Below are positions 1 through 8,553 of a DNA stretch of 64,000 bases, one piece after another. The DNA is from an uncultured Actinomycetes bacterium. GTDB taxonomy: Bacteria > Actinomycetota > Coriobacteriia > Coriobacteriales > Atopobiaceae. The notes below the pieces were generated by a model. That model saw only the letters and a list, made by a program, of their open reading frames with translations, was not told the DNA's origin and ran no database searches. The DNA is taken from assembly GCA_900314645.1 (NCBI GenBank), contig OMWB01000024.1, forward strand, positions 46,014 to 110,013, written 5' to 3'. Position 1 is the first letter of the stretch; every line of letters begins with the position of its first letter. The translations under genes and the position numbers were made by a program.

Positions 1-559
1 CGTGGTCCTCGCCCAAGGAGAGAGTCGTCTCAAAGCGCTGGTGGTCCTTCTCGAGGAGCGAGCGGCGGTACAGCTTGTTGCACATGAGCGGGTAGGCGCC
101 CCGGGCGAGGAAGAGCGCGTCGAGGCCGCCCTCGTGGTAGGTGGCGTCGATGGTGGCCATGCTCTCGTCGATCCAGGTGACGGAGGGGAAGGTCTCGCCG
201 CCAAAGATGACGATGTCGGCGTGGTCACGTCGGGCCACGTTGGCAAGTTTCTGGCATGCGTAGCGGTCGATGTAGTCGTCGGAGTCGACGAACAGGACGA
301 AGGTGCCCTCTGCCTGGTCAAGGCCCGCGTTGCGCGCGGCCGAGACCCCGGCGTTGGCCTGGTGGGTCACCTTCACGCGCGCGTCGCTGGAGGCGTAGGC
401 GTCAAGCGCCTCGGCCGAGCCGTCGGTGGAGCCGTCGTCGATGCAGATGACCTCGATGTCATCGCACGTCTGGCCCAAGAGCGAGTTGAGGCAAGCCCCA
501 AGGAAGGGGAGCGTGTTGTACACCGGGACAATGATGCTGATAAGCGGTTTGTGAGCCAT
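1..559 (-). CDS. Family 2 glycosyltransferase, N-terminal part (runs off window start)
   Basis: Reading leftward from an ATG at 557-559 gives 186 codons without a stop up to the window edge. The product begins MAHKPLISIIVPVYNT, has IDDGSTDGS near residue 42 and FVDSDDY near residue 95, the nucleotide-binding and DxD-type motifs of GT-A fold family 2 transferases. It would act on the cytoplasmic face using a nucleotide-sugar to extend a surface polysaccharide. No good Shine-Dalgarno sequence precedes the ATG. The gene is divergent from the GH25 lysozyme gene; a TAGAAT hexamer on the minus strand near 608-613 could be its -10. The C-terminus, which usually decides acceptor class, is missing, so substrate is unknown. 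Confidence 0.88.
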   Translation of the reverse strand, partial: MAHKPLISIIVPVYNTLPFLGACLNSLLGQTCDDIEVICIDDGSTDGSAEALDAYASSDARVKVTHQANAGVSAARNAGLDQAEGTFVLFVDSDDYIDRYACQKLANVARRDHADIVIFGGETFPSVTWIDESMATIDATYHEGGLDALFLARGAYPLMCNKLYRRSLLEKDHQRFETTLSLGEDH

Positions 560-694
560 GGGGCAACCATTCGTCAGGGTTTGCATACAAGTGTGACGTG
601 ACCACGATTCTAGCCGATGCCGCATGATGAGCTCGTTCTGACCGGGCCGCATCCTTGGTCTTTCGGCTTTTATATGGTGAAACGCCTACCCCTG

Positions 695-700
695 TATAAT
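695..700 (+). promoter_or_regulatory. Probable -10 box of the GH25 lysozyme gene
   Basis: A perfect TATAAT lies 38 bases upstream of the lysozyme ATG, in the divergent intergenic region. No convincing -35 hexamer sits 16-18 bases before it. A purine-rich cgggag at 726-731 gives the ribosome site. Confidence 0.45.
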
Positions 701-737
701 TGACACTCCAATGATTGATAGACGACGGGAGTAGCTT

Positions 738-2855
738 ATGACCACCGTTCGTACGCGAATCACCAGAATCGCGCTCAGCGCACTGCTCGTGGCGGGCCTC
801 GCGCCTACCGCCGCGCTGGCCGACGACTACACGGAAGGCTCTGGCGTCAACAGCTTCCGCTTCCAGGATGGCTACCGCATCGAGCAGGAAGAGCCCATCG
901 AGGAAGTGGATCCTTCCGAGATTGACTGGGACGCGCTGCCCCAGGATGCTGACGAGCTTGAGCTGGACGCCGCCGCGGGCTTCGTGATGTGGACCCGCAA
1001 CGGCAAGGGCAACTACGTGAGCAGCAACGGCAAGGAGATCCCCGGGGCGCTGCGCCGCGGCATCGACGTCAGCGAGTGGAACGGCGACATCAACTGGGCC
1101 AAGGTCAAGCAGGATGACGTGAGCTTCGCCATCATCCGCTGCGGCGGCACGTACATGTCCTCGCGCAAGCAGTACGACGACGACACCTTCGAGTACAACG
1201 CCAAGGAGTGCGAGCGCCTGGGCATCCCGTACGGCGTGTACTTCTTCTCCACGGCGAAGTCCGCTTCCGACGCCAAGAAGGAGCTCGCCTTCACGCTGAA
1301 GAAGCTCGAGGGCCTGAATCCCACCCTGCCGATCTACTATGACCTGGAGTGGGAGGACATCGCCTCCACCAGCAACCGCAAGATGTTCGCCGATATCTCC
1401 ACCATCTTCTGCGAGGGCCTCGCCGCGGCCGGCTACATGCCGGGCGTCTATGCCAACACCACCTGGTGGGAGAACTACCTGACCGACCCGTGCTTCGAGC
1501 GCTGGAGCAGGTGGGTGGCGCAGTACTACAGCCGCTGCGAGTACGGCGGGACCTACGACATCTGGCAGTGCACCTCGGTTGCCACCATCAAGGGCATCAG
1601 CGGCTCCAACAACGTGGACCTCAACTTCGACTTCCGCGCCAACTGGGGTGTGAAGGGCGCTTGGGAGAAGAGCGGCTCCACGTGGAAGTACCGCTACGAT
1701 GACGGTACCTATGCCTCCGGCAGCCTCGTCGACATCGATGGCGCCATCTACACCTTCAACTCCAGCGGCAACGCGCTGAGGGGTTGGCAGAAGGTCTCTG
1801 GCTCGTGGCGCTACTTTGACCCCGACACCCGCGCCATGGTGCGCGGCTGGCTGGAATACGACGGCATTTGGTACTGGCTCGACACCACCTCGGGCGCCAT
1901 GGCCACCGGCTGGGCCCTCGTGGGTGACACCTGGTACTACTTCGATGCCGAGGGCCACATGAAGGACGCCGAGATCTTCAAGGTGGACGGCGTCTCCTAC
2001 ATCGCGGCCGAGGGCGGCGCGTGCCCCGCCAGCTCCTGGGTGAAGCTGGACGGCAAGTGGTATCTCACGGACGCCTCCTGTGCGCTGCGCAAGGGATGGG
2101 CCACCGTGGGTGGCGTGAAGTACTACTTCGATCCCGTCACCTTCGTGATGAAGGCGGGGGAGACCTTCACGGTGAACGGCACCACGTATACCGCCAAGGC
2201 ATCCGGTGCGGTGAGCGGCGGCTCGAACAGCTCGAGCAGCTCGTCAAGCTCCAGCACGACGGCCAAGGCCGGCTGGGTGCAATCGGGCAACCGTTGGTGG
2301 TACCGCAACTCCGACAACACCTACCCCGCAAACGAGTTCAAAACCATCGGCAAGTCGACGTACTGGTTTGATGCCAACGGCTGGATGGTCACCGGCTGGC
2401 AAGAGATTGGCGGCAAGTGGTATTGGTTCGCCAGCTCCGGCGCCATGAAGAAGAACGGCTGGAGGGGTGACTACTACCTGGGCTCCGACGGCGCGATGCT
2501 CACCTCCACCACCACGCCCGACGGCTACTACGTGGGCGCGGATGGCGCGTGGGTGCAGAAGGGTGGCTGGAAGCAGTCTGGCAGCCGCTGGTGGTACCAG
2601 AACTCTGACGGCTCGTACCCCGCCAACGTCTGGAAGAAGATCGACGGCAAGTGGTACTGGTTCGACGCGAGCGGCTGGATGGCCACGGGCTGGAAGGAGA
2701 TCGGCTCCAAGTGGTACTACTTCGGCAGCTCCGGTGCCATGGCGTCCTCGCGCTGGGTGGGCAACTACTACCTGGGCTCCGACGGCGCGATGCTCACTTC
2801 CACCACCACGCCTGACGGCTACAAGGTTGGCGCTGACGGCGCCTGGATCAGGTAA
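738..2855 (+). CDS. Secreted GH25 lysozyme with choline-binding (CW) repeats
   Basis: A 705-residue secreted muramidase. Residues 1-28 are a signal peptide ending AALA. After an acidic linker, residues about 108-300 are a glycoside hydrolase 25 domain: GIDVSEWNG carries Asp110, and IYYDLEWED carries Asp202 and Glu204, the usual DxE catalytic pair that cuts the MurNAc-GlcNAc bond. Residues about 305-705 hold some fourteen CW-type repeats (GW...WYYF...G.M.TG) that bind choline in pneumococcal relatives, broken by a poly-Ser linker near residue 505. The last two blocks of about 95 residues (nt 2272-2556 and 2563-2850) are near duplicates. There is no LPXTG motif, so attachment should be non-covalent. 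Confidence 0.93.
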   Translation: MTTVRTRITRIALSALLVAGLAPTAALADDYTEGSGVNSFRFQDGYRIEQEEPIEEVDPSEIDWDALPQDADELELDAAAGFVMWTRNGKGNYVSSNGKEIPGALRRGIDVSEWNGDINWAKVKQDDVSFAIIRCGGTYMSSRKQYDDDTFEYNAKECERLGIPYGVYFFSTAKSASDAKKELAFTLKKLEGLNPTLPIYYDLEWEDIASTSNRKMFADISTIFCEGLAAAGYMPGVYANTTWWENYLTDPCFERWSRWVAQYYSRCEYGGTYDIWQCTSVATIKGISGSNNVDLNFDFRANWGVKGAWEKSGSTWKYRYDDGTYASGSLVDIDGAIYTFNSSGNALRGWQKVSGSWRYFDPDTRAMVRGWLEYDGIWYWLDTTSGAMATGWALVGDTWYYFDAEGHMKDAEIFKVDGVSYIAAEGGACPASSWVKLDGKWYLTDASCALRKGWATVGGVKYYFDPVTFVMKAGETFTVNGTTYTAKASGAVSGGSNSSSSSSSSSTTAKAGWVQSGNRWWYRNSDNTYPANEFKTIGKSTYWFDANGWMVTGWQEIGGKWYWFASSGAMKKNGWRGDYYLGSDGAMLTSTTTPDGYYVGADGAWVQKGGWKQSGSRWWYQNSDGSYPANVWKKIDGKWYWFDASGWMATGWKEIGSKWYYFGSSGAMASSRWVGNYYLGSDGAMLTSTTTPDGYKVGADGAWIR

Positions 2856-2866
2856 AACCCGTCTGA

Positions 2867-2948
2867 GTGCGTCCTGGGGGTAGCCCCCGGGACGCACTTT
2901 TGTGTCTTGGTGCGTCTTGGGGGTAGCCCCCGGGGCGCACGCTTTTTC
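2867..2948 (+). terminator. Tandem duplicated terminator hairpins
   Basis: Two near-identical hairpins with gtgcgtc...gacgcac type stems occupy 2867-2897 and 2910-2940. They are followed by TTTT and by gcTTTTT. They sit directly after the lysozyme stop codon and end its transcription before licD. The duplication itself is unusual. Confidence 0.8.
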
Positions 2949-2998
2949 TGCATCTTGATGGTCTACACTAGATAAGTTGTCCACCTAAAGGAGCCGCG

Positions 2999-3862
2999 AT
3001 GATTTCCGACCGCCACTATCCCCCCGGAGTGCTCGAGCGCCTGCAAGAGACCCTCTTTGACATGCTCGTCCAGATGGATGCCTTCTGCCGCGAGCACGAC
3101 ATCACGTACTTTCTTGATGGCGGCAGCTGCCTGGGCGCCGTGAGGCATGGCGGCTTCATCCCCTGGGACGACGATATCGACATCGGCATTCCCTACGACG
3201 ACTTCGTACGCTTGGTGGAGCTTGCCGACCAAGGCATCTTCCCCGAGGGCCTGTCGCTCCACACCATGGACAACACCAAGAACTTCTATGTGTTCGGCGC
3301 CAAGGTCTTCAAGGACGGCACCCGCTACATCGAGAACGACAGCAACGAGGCGGGCCTCGAGCAGGGCATCTTCATCGACATCTTCCCGTACTACCAGCTG
3401 CGCAAGTCTGACGACAAGGGCATGAAGCAGCTGCTCGTGCCCATGTTCTGGCAGCGCCTGTCCTACGTCTACTACATGAAGCACCCCACCGTGCTTGAGA
3501 ACAAACTCCACAAGGAGTTCTACGGCGCGCTGTGGATCGTGTGCCACGGCATCGCGCGCGTGCTCTTCCGCCCCAAGTTCATGCGCAAGCGCTACATCGC
3601 GTCGGTCACCAAGAAGCCCCTGGGCGACTACTGGGCCAATCCGTCGGCCCCGTCGCGCCGCCCGTACATCCAGTCCACGCTCTTCCCGGTGAAGCCCACC
3701 AAGTTTGGCACGCTGGACTCGTTCATCCCCAACGACGCGGACGACTACCTCAAGATCAACTACCACGACTACATGGTCATCCCTGACCCAGAGCATCGCC
3801 ACGTGCACACCCCGCTTCTGCTTGACTTTGGCGACGGCGTGGACGCGATGGTCGAGAAGTAG
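2999..3862 (+). CDS. licD: LicD-family phosphotransferase (first of four)
   Basis: A 287-residue protein of the LicD/nucleotidyltransferase-like family, which transfers phosphocholine (or another alcohol phosphate) from a CDP carrier to a sugar of teichoic acid or polysaccharide. The hallmark block is near residues 38-63: [15 protein letters not shown] followed by [11 protein letters not shown], whose Asp cluster binds metal. There is no signal peptide, so it is cytoplasmic. AAAGGAG at 2988-2994 fixes the ATG. It is followed after 26 bases by a flippase and then a second LicD, likely one operon. The true alcohol substrate cannot be told from sequence; choline is favoured by the choline-binding proteins and Pce homologue in the window. 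Confidence 0.88.
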   Translation: MISDRHYPPGVLERLQETLFDMLVQMDAFCREHDITYFLDGGSCLGAVRHGGFIPWDDDIDIGIPYDDFVRLVELADQGIFPEGLSLHTMDNTKNFYVFGAKVFKDGTRYIENDSNEAGLEQGIFIDIFPYYQLRKSDDKGMKQLLVPMFWQRLSYVYYMKHPTVLENKLHKEFYGALWIVCHGIARVLFRPKFMRKRYIASVTKKPLGDYWANPSAPSRRPYIQSTLFPVKPTKFGTLDSFIPNDADDYLKINYHDYMVIPDPEHRHVHTPLLLDFGDGVDAMVEK

Positions 3863-3888
3863 CGGGTCAGGCAGTAACGGAGTAAGCG

Positions 3889-5154
3889 TTGGCGTCACAT
3901 AAGCGGTTCGTCAAGAACACCTTCTATCAATACGCGATACAGATCGCGAAGTACTTCTTCCAGTTCATCACGCTGCCGTACCTCACGCGCGTGCTGGGGC
4001 CGGACGCGTTTGCCGTGCGCGTCTACGTCCTCTCGGTCATGAACTTCCTGCAGGCGTTCTTGGACTTTGGCTTCAACTCCTACGGCATCAGGGCCATCGC
4101 CGAGGCGCGCGGCAACAAGGATGCCGAGGAGCAGGAGATGAGCGCCATCGAGCTTCTGCGCGTGGTGTTCTGCCTCATCGGCGCTGTGGCGCTCGTGCTG
4201 CTCATCCAGATCATCCCCATGCTGAAGGCCAACCAGCTGTACACCTGGCTCGCGTACCTCACCATCTGCGCGAAGGCGACCATCCCCGACTTCATCTTCC
4301 AAGGCAAGGAAGAGATGGAGGTCATGACCAAGCGCTTCGTGATCTCTGAGTCCGTGGCGACGGGCCTCATCCTCCTGGTGGTGCACTCGGCGGCCGATCT
4401 CGTGCTGGTGCCGAGCTTCGAGCTCGCGGGCTCCGTGGTGGCGCTCGTGTGGTCGTGGCACTACGTGTTCAAGCACTACGGGCTCTCGTTCAAGCGCGTG
4501 TCGCGCGAGAAGATCAACGCGGTGGTGCAGAGCTCGTTCATCTTCTTCATCGCCACGGCGGCAACCACGGTGTTCAGCTCGCTCACCACGGTCTTCCTGG
4601 GCCTGAGCATGAGCCATGCCACCCCGGCCGAGATCTCGTACTGGTCCATCGCGGTGACGGCTTCCGGCGCCATCCAGGCGCTGTACGCGCCCATCGCCAA
4701 CAGCCTGTACCCGCACATGGTCAAGAACCACGACTTTGGCCTGCTCAAGACGCTGCTCCTCATCGGCATGCCGGTGGACATCATCGGCACCGCCGCCTTT
4801 GCGATGCTCAGCAACCTGGAGATGTCCATCCTCGGCGGTCCCGAGTACCTGCCCGGAGCCTACGTCATGACGCTGATCGCGCCGCTCTTCCTGTTCTCGT
4901 TCCCGGCGACGCTCATCGGCTACCCCGTGCTCGCCGCCTTTGGGGAAGATCGCAAGCTGACCACCTCATCGGTCTCCGCGGCCATCTTCAACATGGTGGC
5001 CATCACGATCCTGCTCTTCACCGGAAACCTCACGCTGCGCTCCGCATGCATCCTGAGGTGCTGCACCGAGGCCGTTCTGCTGCTGGTGCGCGTGTACTAC
5101 GTGGTGGGTCTCTGGCGCGAGCATCGCGGTGACGCAAGCGCGGCGCGGGCCTAG
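3889..5154 (+). CDS. Polysaccharide flippase, Wzx/MATE-like
   Basis: A 421-residue polytopic membrane protein of the polysaccharide export (Wzx/RfbX, MATE-like) family, beginning MASHKRFVKNTFYQYA, with many hydrophobic segments and the usual family length. It probably moves an undecaprenyl-pyrophosphate-linked repeat unit across the membrane. The start is a TTG with ggag at 3879-3882; no ATG lies near the right place. It sits between two licD genes, suggesting that the unit it exports is phosphocholine-decorated before flipping. Pneumococcal TacF, the choline-dependent teichoic acid flippase, is the functional analogy; orthology is inference. Confidence 0.86.
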   Translation: MASHKRFVKNTFYQYAIQIAKYFFQFITLPYLTRVLGPDAFAVRVYVLSVMNFLQAFLDFGFNSYGIRAIAEARGNKDAEEQEMSAIELLRVVFCLIGAVALVLLIQIIPMLKANQLYTWLAYLTICAKATIPDFIFQGKEEMEVMTKRFVISESVATGLILLVVHSAADLVLVPSFELAGSVVALVWSWHYVFKHYGLSFKRVSREKINAVVQSSFIFFIATAATTVFSSLTTVFLGLSMSHATPAEISYWSIAVTASGAIQALYAPIANSLYPHMVKNHDFGLLKTLLLIGMPVDIIGTAAFAMLSNLEMSILGGPEYLPGAYVMTLIAPLFLFSFPATLIGYPVLAAFGEDRKLTTSSVSAAIFNMVAITILLFTGNLTLRSACILRCCTEAVLLLVRVYYVVGLWREHRGDASAARA

Positions 5155-5181
5155 ACTGACGATCGGCAAGGGGTGAGCGCA

Positions 5182-5973
5182 ATGCAAGAGATGACGGTCG
5201 ACGACATTCGTCAGCAAGAGCTGCGCATCATGGACGAGATCCATCGCGTGTGCGAGGCGCACGGCCTTCGCTACTACCTGGCGTACGGCAGCCTGCTGGG
5301 CGCCGTTCGGCACGGAGGCTTCATCCCCTGGGACGACGACATGGACCTCCTCATGATGCGTGAGGACTACGACGTCCTGATGGAGCATTTCGAAGAGTGG
5401 AAGACGGACCAGACGCTCAAAATCATCTCGCCGATTGCGGGAGACTCGCCGTTTGAGTTCGCGAAGGTCTATGACACCACGAGCGTCATCCGCCAGCCGC
5501 ACGTGCGCGACCGCTATGGCACCGGCGCCTGGGTGGACATCTTCCCGCTGGATGCCTGCGAGGAGAAGCCTGGCCTGCGGGAGAAGCTGCTCCTGGTGCT
5601 GACGACACTGCGCTACCTCTCCACCACCAACCCCAAGAACAAGGGCATCAGCCCGGCCATCACGGCCGTCAAGCGCATTGTCTGCCCCATCATGGGGCTC
5701 ATCAGCCCATACGCGCTCTCGCGCGCGATTGACCGCATTTCCGCGTCAAAGCCCTCTACCAGCTCGAAGTGGGTGGGACTCCTGGCGACCTACGACCCCA
5801 AGGGGCGCTACCGCTACCTGCGGTCATGGCTTAAGGATGTGACCGAGTTTCCGTTTGAGGACCGCCACTACCTGGGCCCAGCGGATTACGACGAGATTCT
5901 CACCAAGGATTACGGTGACTGGCGCGAGCCGCACCCCTCACCCATGCATACGGTCGAGGCATACCGACTCTAG
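5182..5973 (+). CDS. licD: LicD-family phosphotransferase (second)
   Basis: A 263-residue LicD-family protein. Residues about 30-55 read [15 protein letters not shown] then [11 protein letters not shown], the family's active-site block. The ATG at 5182 is chosen over an in-frame GTG at 5173 because AAGGGG at 5168-5173 is correctly spaced only for the ATG. It follows the flippase gene by 27 bases and is last in the LicD-flippase-LicD operon, ending at a strong hairpin at 5974-6012. Two LicD enzymes per polymer also occur in pneumococcus (LicD1/LicD2, two phosphocholines per repeat); that parallel is suggestive only. Confidence 0.87.
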   Translation: MQEMTVDDIRQQELRIMDEIHRVCEAHGLRYYLAYGSLLGAVRHGGFIPWDDDMDLLMMREDYDVLMEHFEEWKTDQTLKIISPIAGDSPFEFAKVYDTTSVIRQPHVRDRYGTGAWVDIFPLDACEEKPGLREKLLLVLTTLRYLSTTNPKNKGISPAITAVKRIVCPIMGLISPYALSRAIDRISASKPSTSSKWVGLLATYDPKGRYRYLRSWLKDVTEFPFEDRHYLGPADYDEILTKDYGDWREPHPSPMHTVEAYRL

Positions 5974-6012
5974 AAAACTCCCCGTTGGGGCCTGGCCCCA
6001 ACGGGGAGTTTT
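5974..6012. terminator. Bidirectional rho-independent terminator
   Basis: AAAACTCCCCGTTGGGGCC and its reverse complement form a near-perfect 18-bp stem, flanked by A and T runs on both sides. It lies between the convergent licD and GT2 genes and can serve both strands. A sibling hairpin with the same stem pattern is at 62845-62882. Confidence 0.88.
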
Positions 6013-6017
6013 GCGGG

Positions 6018-7073
6018 CTACCACTTGATGTTGATGCCTAGCGTGGTGATGGCAAAGCGATAGGTCTTGAGGAAGGGCACCATGAGGCCCATCTTGTAGG
6101 CGAGCCATGCGATGCGAAGCCGCTGGTACGAGGCCCCGTGCGCCGCGGCGTAGCGCGCCGTGAGGTAACGGGAGCGTCGCCAGAGCGGGCAGGTGGCATC
6201 CAGAAAGGCCGTGCAACCCTTGATGGCCTCGCCGAGGTTGACGTCTGGCGCCCCCGAGAGCGCGTGGTTGAGCGACACACCGAGGTGCAGAAACACAGAC
6301 GTGTCAAAGGCCTCGATGAACTCGCTGGTGGCATGTCGCTCGGTAAGGATCTGCCGCGCGTCGCGCATGGCGCGGTACGTGGGCTCGATGGTTGCCTGGC
6401 CGATGTTGGTCATGAGCGAGTTGGGGTGCACCAGGTAGTTGACGAGCGGCTCGGCCACAAAGGCGATGGGGCGCGTGGACTCGAGGAAGAAGAGCACCTC
6501 GAAGAGGAAGTCCTCCGCCACTGGCGGCGGAGCGGGGAGCGAGGCCATCTTCGCGAGCACCGAGGTACGGTAGATCTTGTTCCACATCGCGGAGTTGACG
6601 GCGATGGTGAGGCCGGGGTCGTCGGCGACGCAAAACGCCTCGCGCTCCACGCACATCTCCTGGGCCAGCACCTCGCCGGTCTCCTCGTTCACGCGGGAGT
6701 ACCCGCAGACCACCATGTCGGCGTCTAGCTCTTCGGCCTTGGCCAGCAGGTGCTCGGCGAAGGTGGGCTCGACGTAGTCGTCGGAGTCAAGAAAACCCAC
6801 GTAGGCGCCCGTGGCCGCATGCATGCCCGTCATGCGTGCGTTCCAGCTTCCGCCGTTGGGGATGTCGATGCAGACGATGCGCTCGGGCTCGCGCTCGACG
6901 TACGTCCGGATGATGGCGAGCGTGCCGTCGGAAGAGCCGTCGTTCACGCAGACCACCTGCAGGTCGTCTGCGGTCTGCGCAAGGAGCGAGTCGAGGCAGC
7001 GCGCGAGCGTGCGCTCCGCGTTGTAGCAGGGGACGACGACGCTCAGCGCGGGCGTGGCCTTACCTGCGCTCAT
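6018..7073 (-). CDS. Family 2 glycosyltransferase
   Basis: A 351-residue GT2 enzyme: SVVVPCYNAERTL near residue 10, VNDGSSDG near 42 and LDSDDY near 92 mark the GT-A nucleotide-sugar site. It has no transmembrane segment and is likely cytoplasmic. The ATG at 7071-7073 is preferred to an upstream start because GGAGG/TGGAG precedes it. It overlaps the end of the DUF2304 gene by 14 bases, suggesting translational coupling. It is the last gene of the minus-strand operon ACP, GT2, DUF2304, GT2, which stops at the terminator at 5974-6012. Sugar and acceptor are unknown. Confidence 0.9.
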   Translation of the reverse strand: MSAGKATPALSVVVPCYNAERTLARCLDSLLAQTADDLQVVCVNDGSSDGTLAIIRTYVEREPERIVCIDIPNGGSWNARMTGMHAATGAYVGFLDSDDYVEPTFAEHLLAKAEELDADMVVCGYSRVNEETGEVLAQEMCVEREAFCVADDPGLTIAVNSAMWNKIYRTSVLAKMASLPAPPPVAEDFLFEVLFFLESTRPIAFVAEPLVNYLVHPNSLMTNIGQATIEPTYRAMRDARQILTERHATSEFIEAFDTSVFLHLGVSLNHALSGAPDVNLGEAIKGCTAFLDATCPLWRRSRYLTARYAAAHGASYQRLRIAWLAYKMGLMVPFLKTYRFAITTLGINIKW

Positions 7074-7395
7074 GGCGCTCCAGTGCCTCCTCCTGCGCAA
7101 GCTCGGTCACCTTGTGCTTGAGCATGGAGATCTGCATGGTGTTGTGGAACTCCTTCACCAGAAGGATGGCGATGAGCGCGCAGAAGACGAAGTTGCTGGT
7201 GGCCTGGAAGCCCAGCAGGTGGGCGGCAAAGCTGGCGATGCCTGGGACGATCGCGATGAGCAACAGAAGGCCCGAGAGCAGCACCCAGAAGATGGAGTCC
7301 TCGATCTTGATCTTTGCCTTCTTGATCTGCCGCGCCATGCCAAGGAACGTGATGGCGGCTCCCACGACGCACAGCAGCCTAAGGGTAATGGTCAT
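7060..7395 (-). CDS. Small DUF2304-type membrane protein
   Basis: A 111-residue protein with three hydrophobic helices (about residues 3-20, 37-55 and 62-82), a lysine-rich loop MARQIKKAKIKIED and a polar C-terminal tail. Size and pattern match DUF2304 proteins, which are found beside dolichyl-phosphate-mannose-synthase-like GT2 genes in Actinomycetota and Firmicutes. That is the case here: the upstream gene ends 9 bases away and the downstream GT2 overlaps. It may anchor or partner the glycosyltransferase or help flip its lipid-linked product, but the biochemical role is unknown. Confidence 0.8.
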   Translation of the reverse strand: MTITLRLLCVVGAAITFLGMARQIKKAKIKIEDSIFWVLLSGLLLLIAIVPGIASFAAHLLGFQATSNFVFCALIAILLVKEFHNTMQISMLKHKVTELAQEEALERHERR

Positions 7396-7404
7396 CCCTC
7401 GCTC

Positions 7405-8085
7405 CTATCTGAACCACTGGAACATGAGGATGGAGAAACAGGTGCGCAGCATATAACGCATGCTGCTCGTGAAGTCGAGGTAGCTCGTGCCGCCCTGGCG
7501 GTCTTGCATGTGGGCGGGCACCTCGGTCACCTTGGCGCCCTTGCGTATGAGCATGGCCACGGTGTCGGGCTCGGGGGAGAGGTCAAAGCCGGTGGCGAAG
7601 GCCTCGATCATCGAGCGGTCGTACATGCGCATGCCCGAGGTCGGGTCGGTGATGAAGGTGCCGGTGGTGCCCTTGATGAGCCCCGAAATGAGCTTCGAGC
7701 CCACATTGCGCGCCCCGACCGGCGCCTCACCGGCGAGGATGCGGGAGGCGATGACGATGTTGGCGCCCTGTTCCTGCATGGCGCGCGCCATGTCGGGGAT
7801 GTACTGCGGCAGATGCTGGCCGTCGGCGTCAAACTGGACCACGGCGTCGTAGCCGTGACGCTTCGCGTACTTCATGCCGGTCTTGAAGCCTGAGGTCAGG
7901 CCGCAGTTGACCGGCAGCGAGACGTAGTTGAAGCCCCGCGTCTGGCAGATTTCTTCCGTGTGGTCCCGGGAGCCGTCGTTGATGACGACGTAGTCCACGT
8001 CGGGACAGGTGGCCACCAGGTTGGTCACGGTGCCCTCGATGCAGGCTTCCTCGTTGTAGGCGGGGATGACAGCTAATACTCTCAT
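7405..8085 (-). CDS. DPM1-like family 2 glycosyltransferase (polyprenyl-phosphate type)
   Basis: A 226-residue GT2: MRVLAVIPAYNEE at the start, INDGSRDHT near residue 38, and QFDADGQH (DxD) near residue 91. The compact size without C-terminal membrane helices resembles dolichol/polyprenyl-phosphate sugar synthases, which load one sugar on undecaprenyl phosphate for use outside the membrane. The ATG at 8083-8085 starts exactly at the conserved MRVLAVIPAYNE block; a longer open frame upstream is low-complexity read-through. It is 37 bases downstream of the ACP gene and 9 bases upstream of DUF2304. Confidence 0.9.
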   Translation of the reverse strand: MRVLAVIPAYNEEACIEGTVTNLVATCPDVDYVVINDGSRDHTEEICQTRGFNYVSLPVNCGLTSGFKTGMKYAKRHGYDAVVQFDADGQHLPQYIPDMARAMQEQGANIVIASRILAGEAPVGARNVGSKLISGLIKGTTGTFITDPTSGMRMYDRSMIEAFATGFDLSPEPDTVAMLIRKGAKVTEVPAHMQDRQGGTSYLDFTSSMRYMLRTCFSILMFQWFR

Positions 8086-8122
8086 GGTTACCAGCTCAAT
8101 CGCGTGGTGGTGGGGGGATAGG

Positions 8123-8368
8123 CTAGTCCTCGTCAACCAGGCGCTGGATGAGGTCGCGCATGGCGGCGGCGCTGTTGAAGTTCTCGGGGATGACGTCCTT
8201 TGCGGGGATGGAGACGTCAAACTCGTCGTTCAGGGCGCTGATGATGGAAAGGATGTCGAAGCTGTCCAGGATGCGGTTGTCGACGAGCGCGGTCTCGTTC
8301 TCGTAGTCAACGTCCTCCTCGACGTCCTGAAGAATCTCGATGATGTCGTCAAGCTCGATGGTTTCCAT
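8123..8368 (-). CDS. Acyl carrier protein, DltC/ACP-like
   Basis: An 81-residue acidic carrier protein. Residues 33-40 (ILDSFDIL) give the phosphopantetheine attachment site at Ser36 within the usual DSx motif, followed by helix II and ISALNDEFDVSIP. Size, charge and motif fit a DltC-type or stand-alone ACP. AAGGAGGAG lies just upstream of the ATG. It leads the GT2/DUF2304/GT2 operon rather than a fatty-acid cluster. An adenylation enzyme (10148-11671), an SGNH protein and an MBOAT protein lie close by on the same strand, so I infer it carries the aminoacyl or acyl group for them. The loaded group is unproven. Confidence 0.85.
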   Translation of the reverse strand: METIELDDIIEILQDVEEDVDYENETALVDNRILDSFDILSIISALNDEFDVSIPAKDVIPENFNSAAAMRDLIQRLVDED

Positions 8369-8553
8369 GGCTCCTCCTTAGGGCGGCGCGACATAACACT
8401 TAAATGATAGCGTCTTTGGGCTCGCTTCACGAGGTTACCTGCTTGTAAGATTATTGACCGTCAACGGATGCTCGGGGCAGGGCACCTGCAGCCTTTGCTA
8501 GTATGTCTATGATTGCTTTGAAGGCTCTGTATTTCAAAGAAGGAGTGATTGGT

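Noticed and set aside
8453..8466. TTGACCGTCAACGG as a collapsed copy of the 42-bp element
   Set aside because: Only the central TTGAC/GTCAA bases match and the length is wrong; it may be chance or a small operator.
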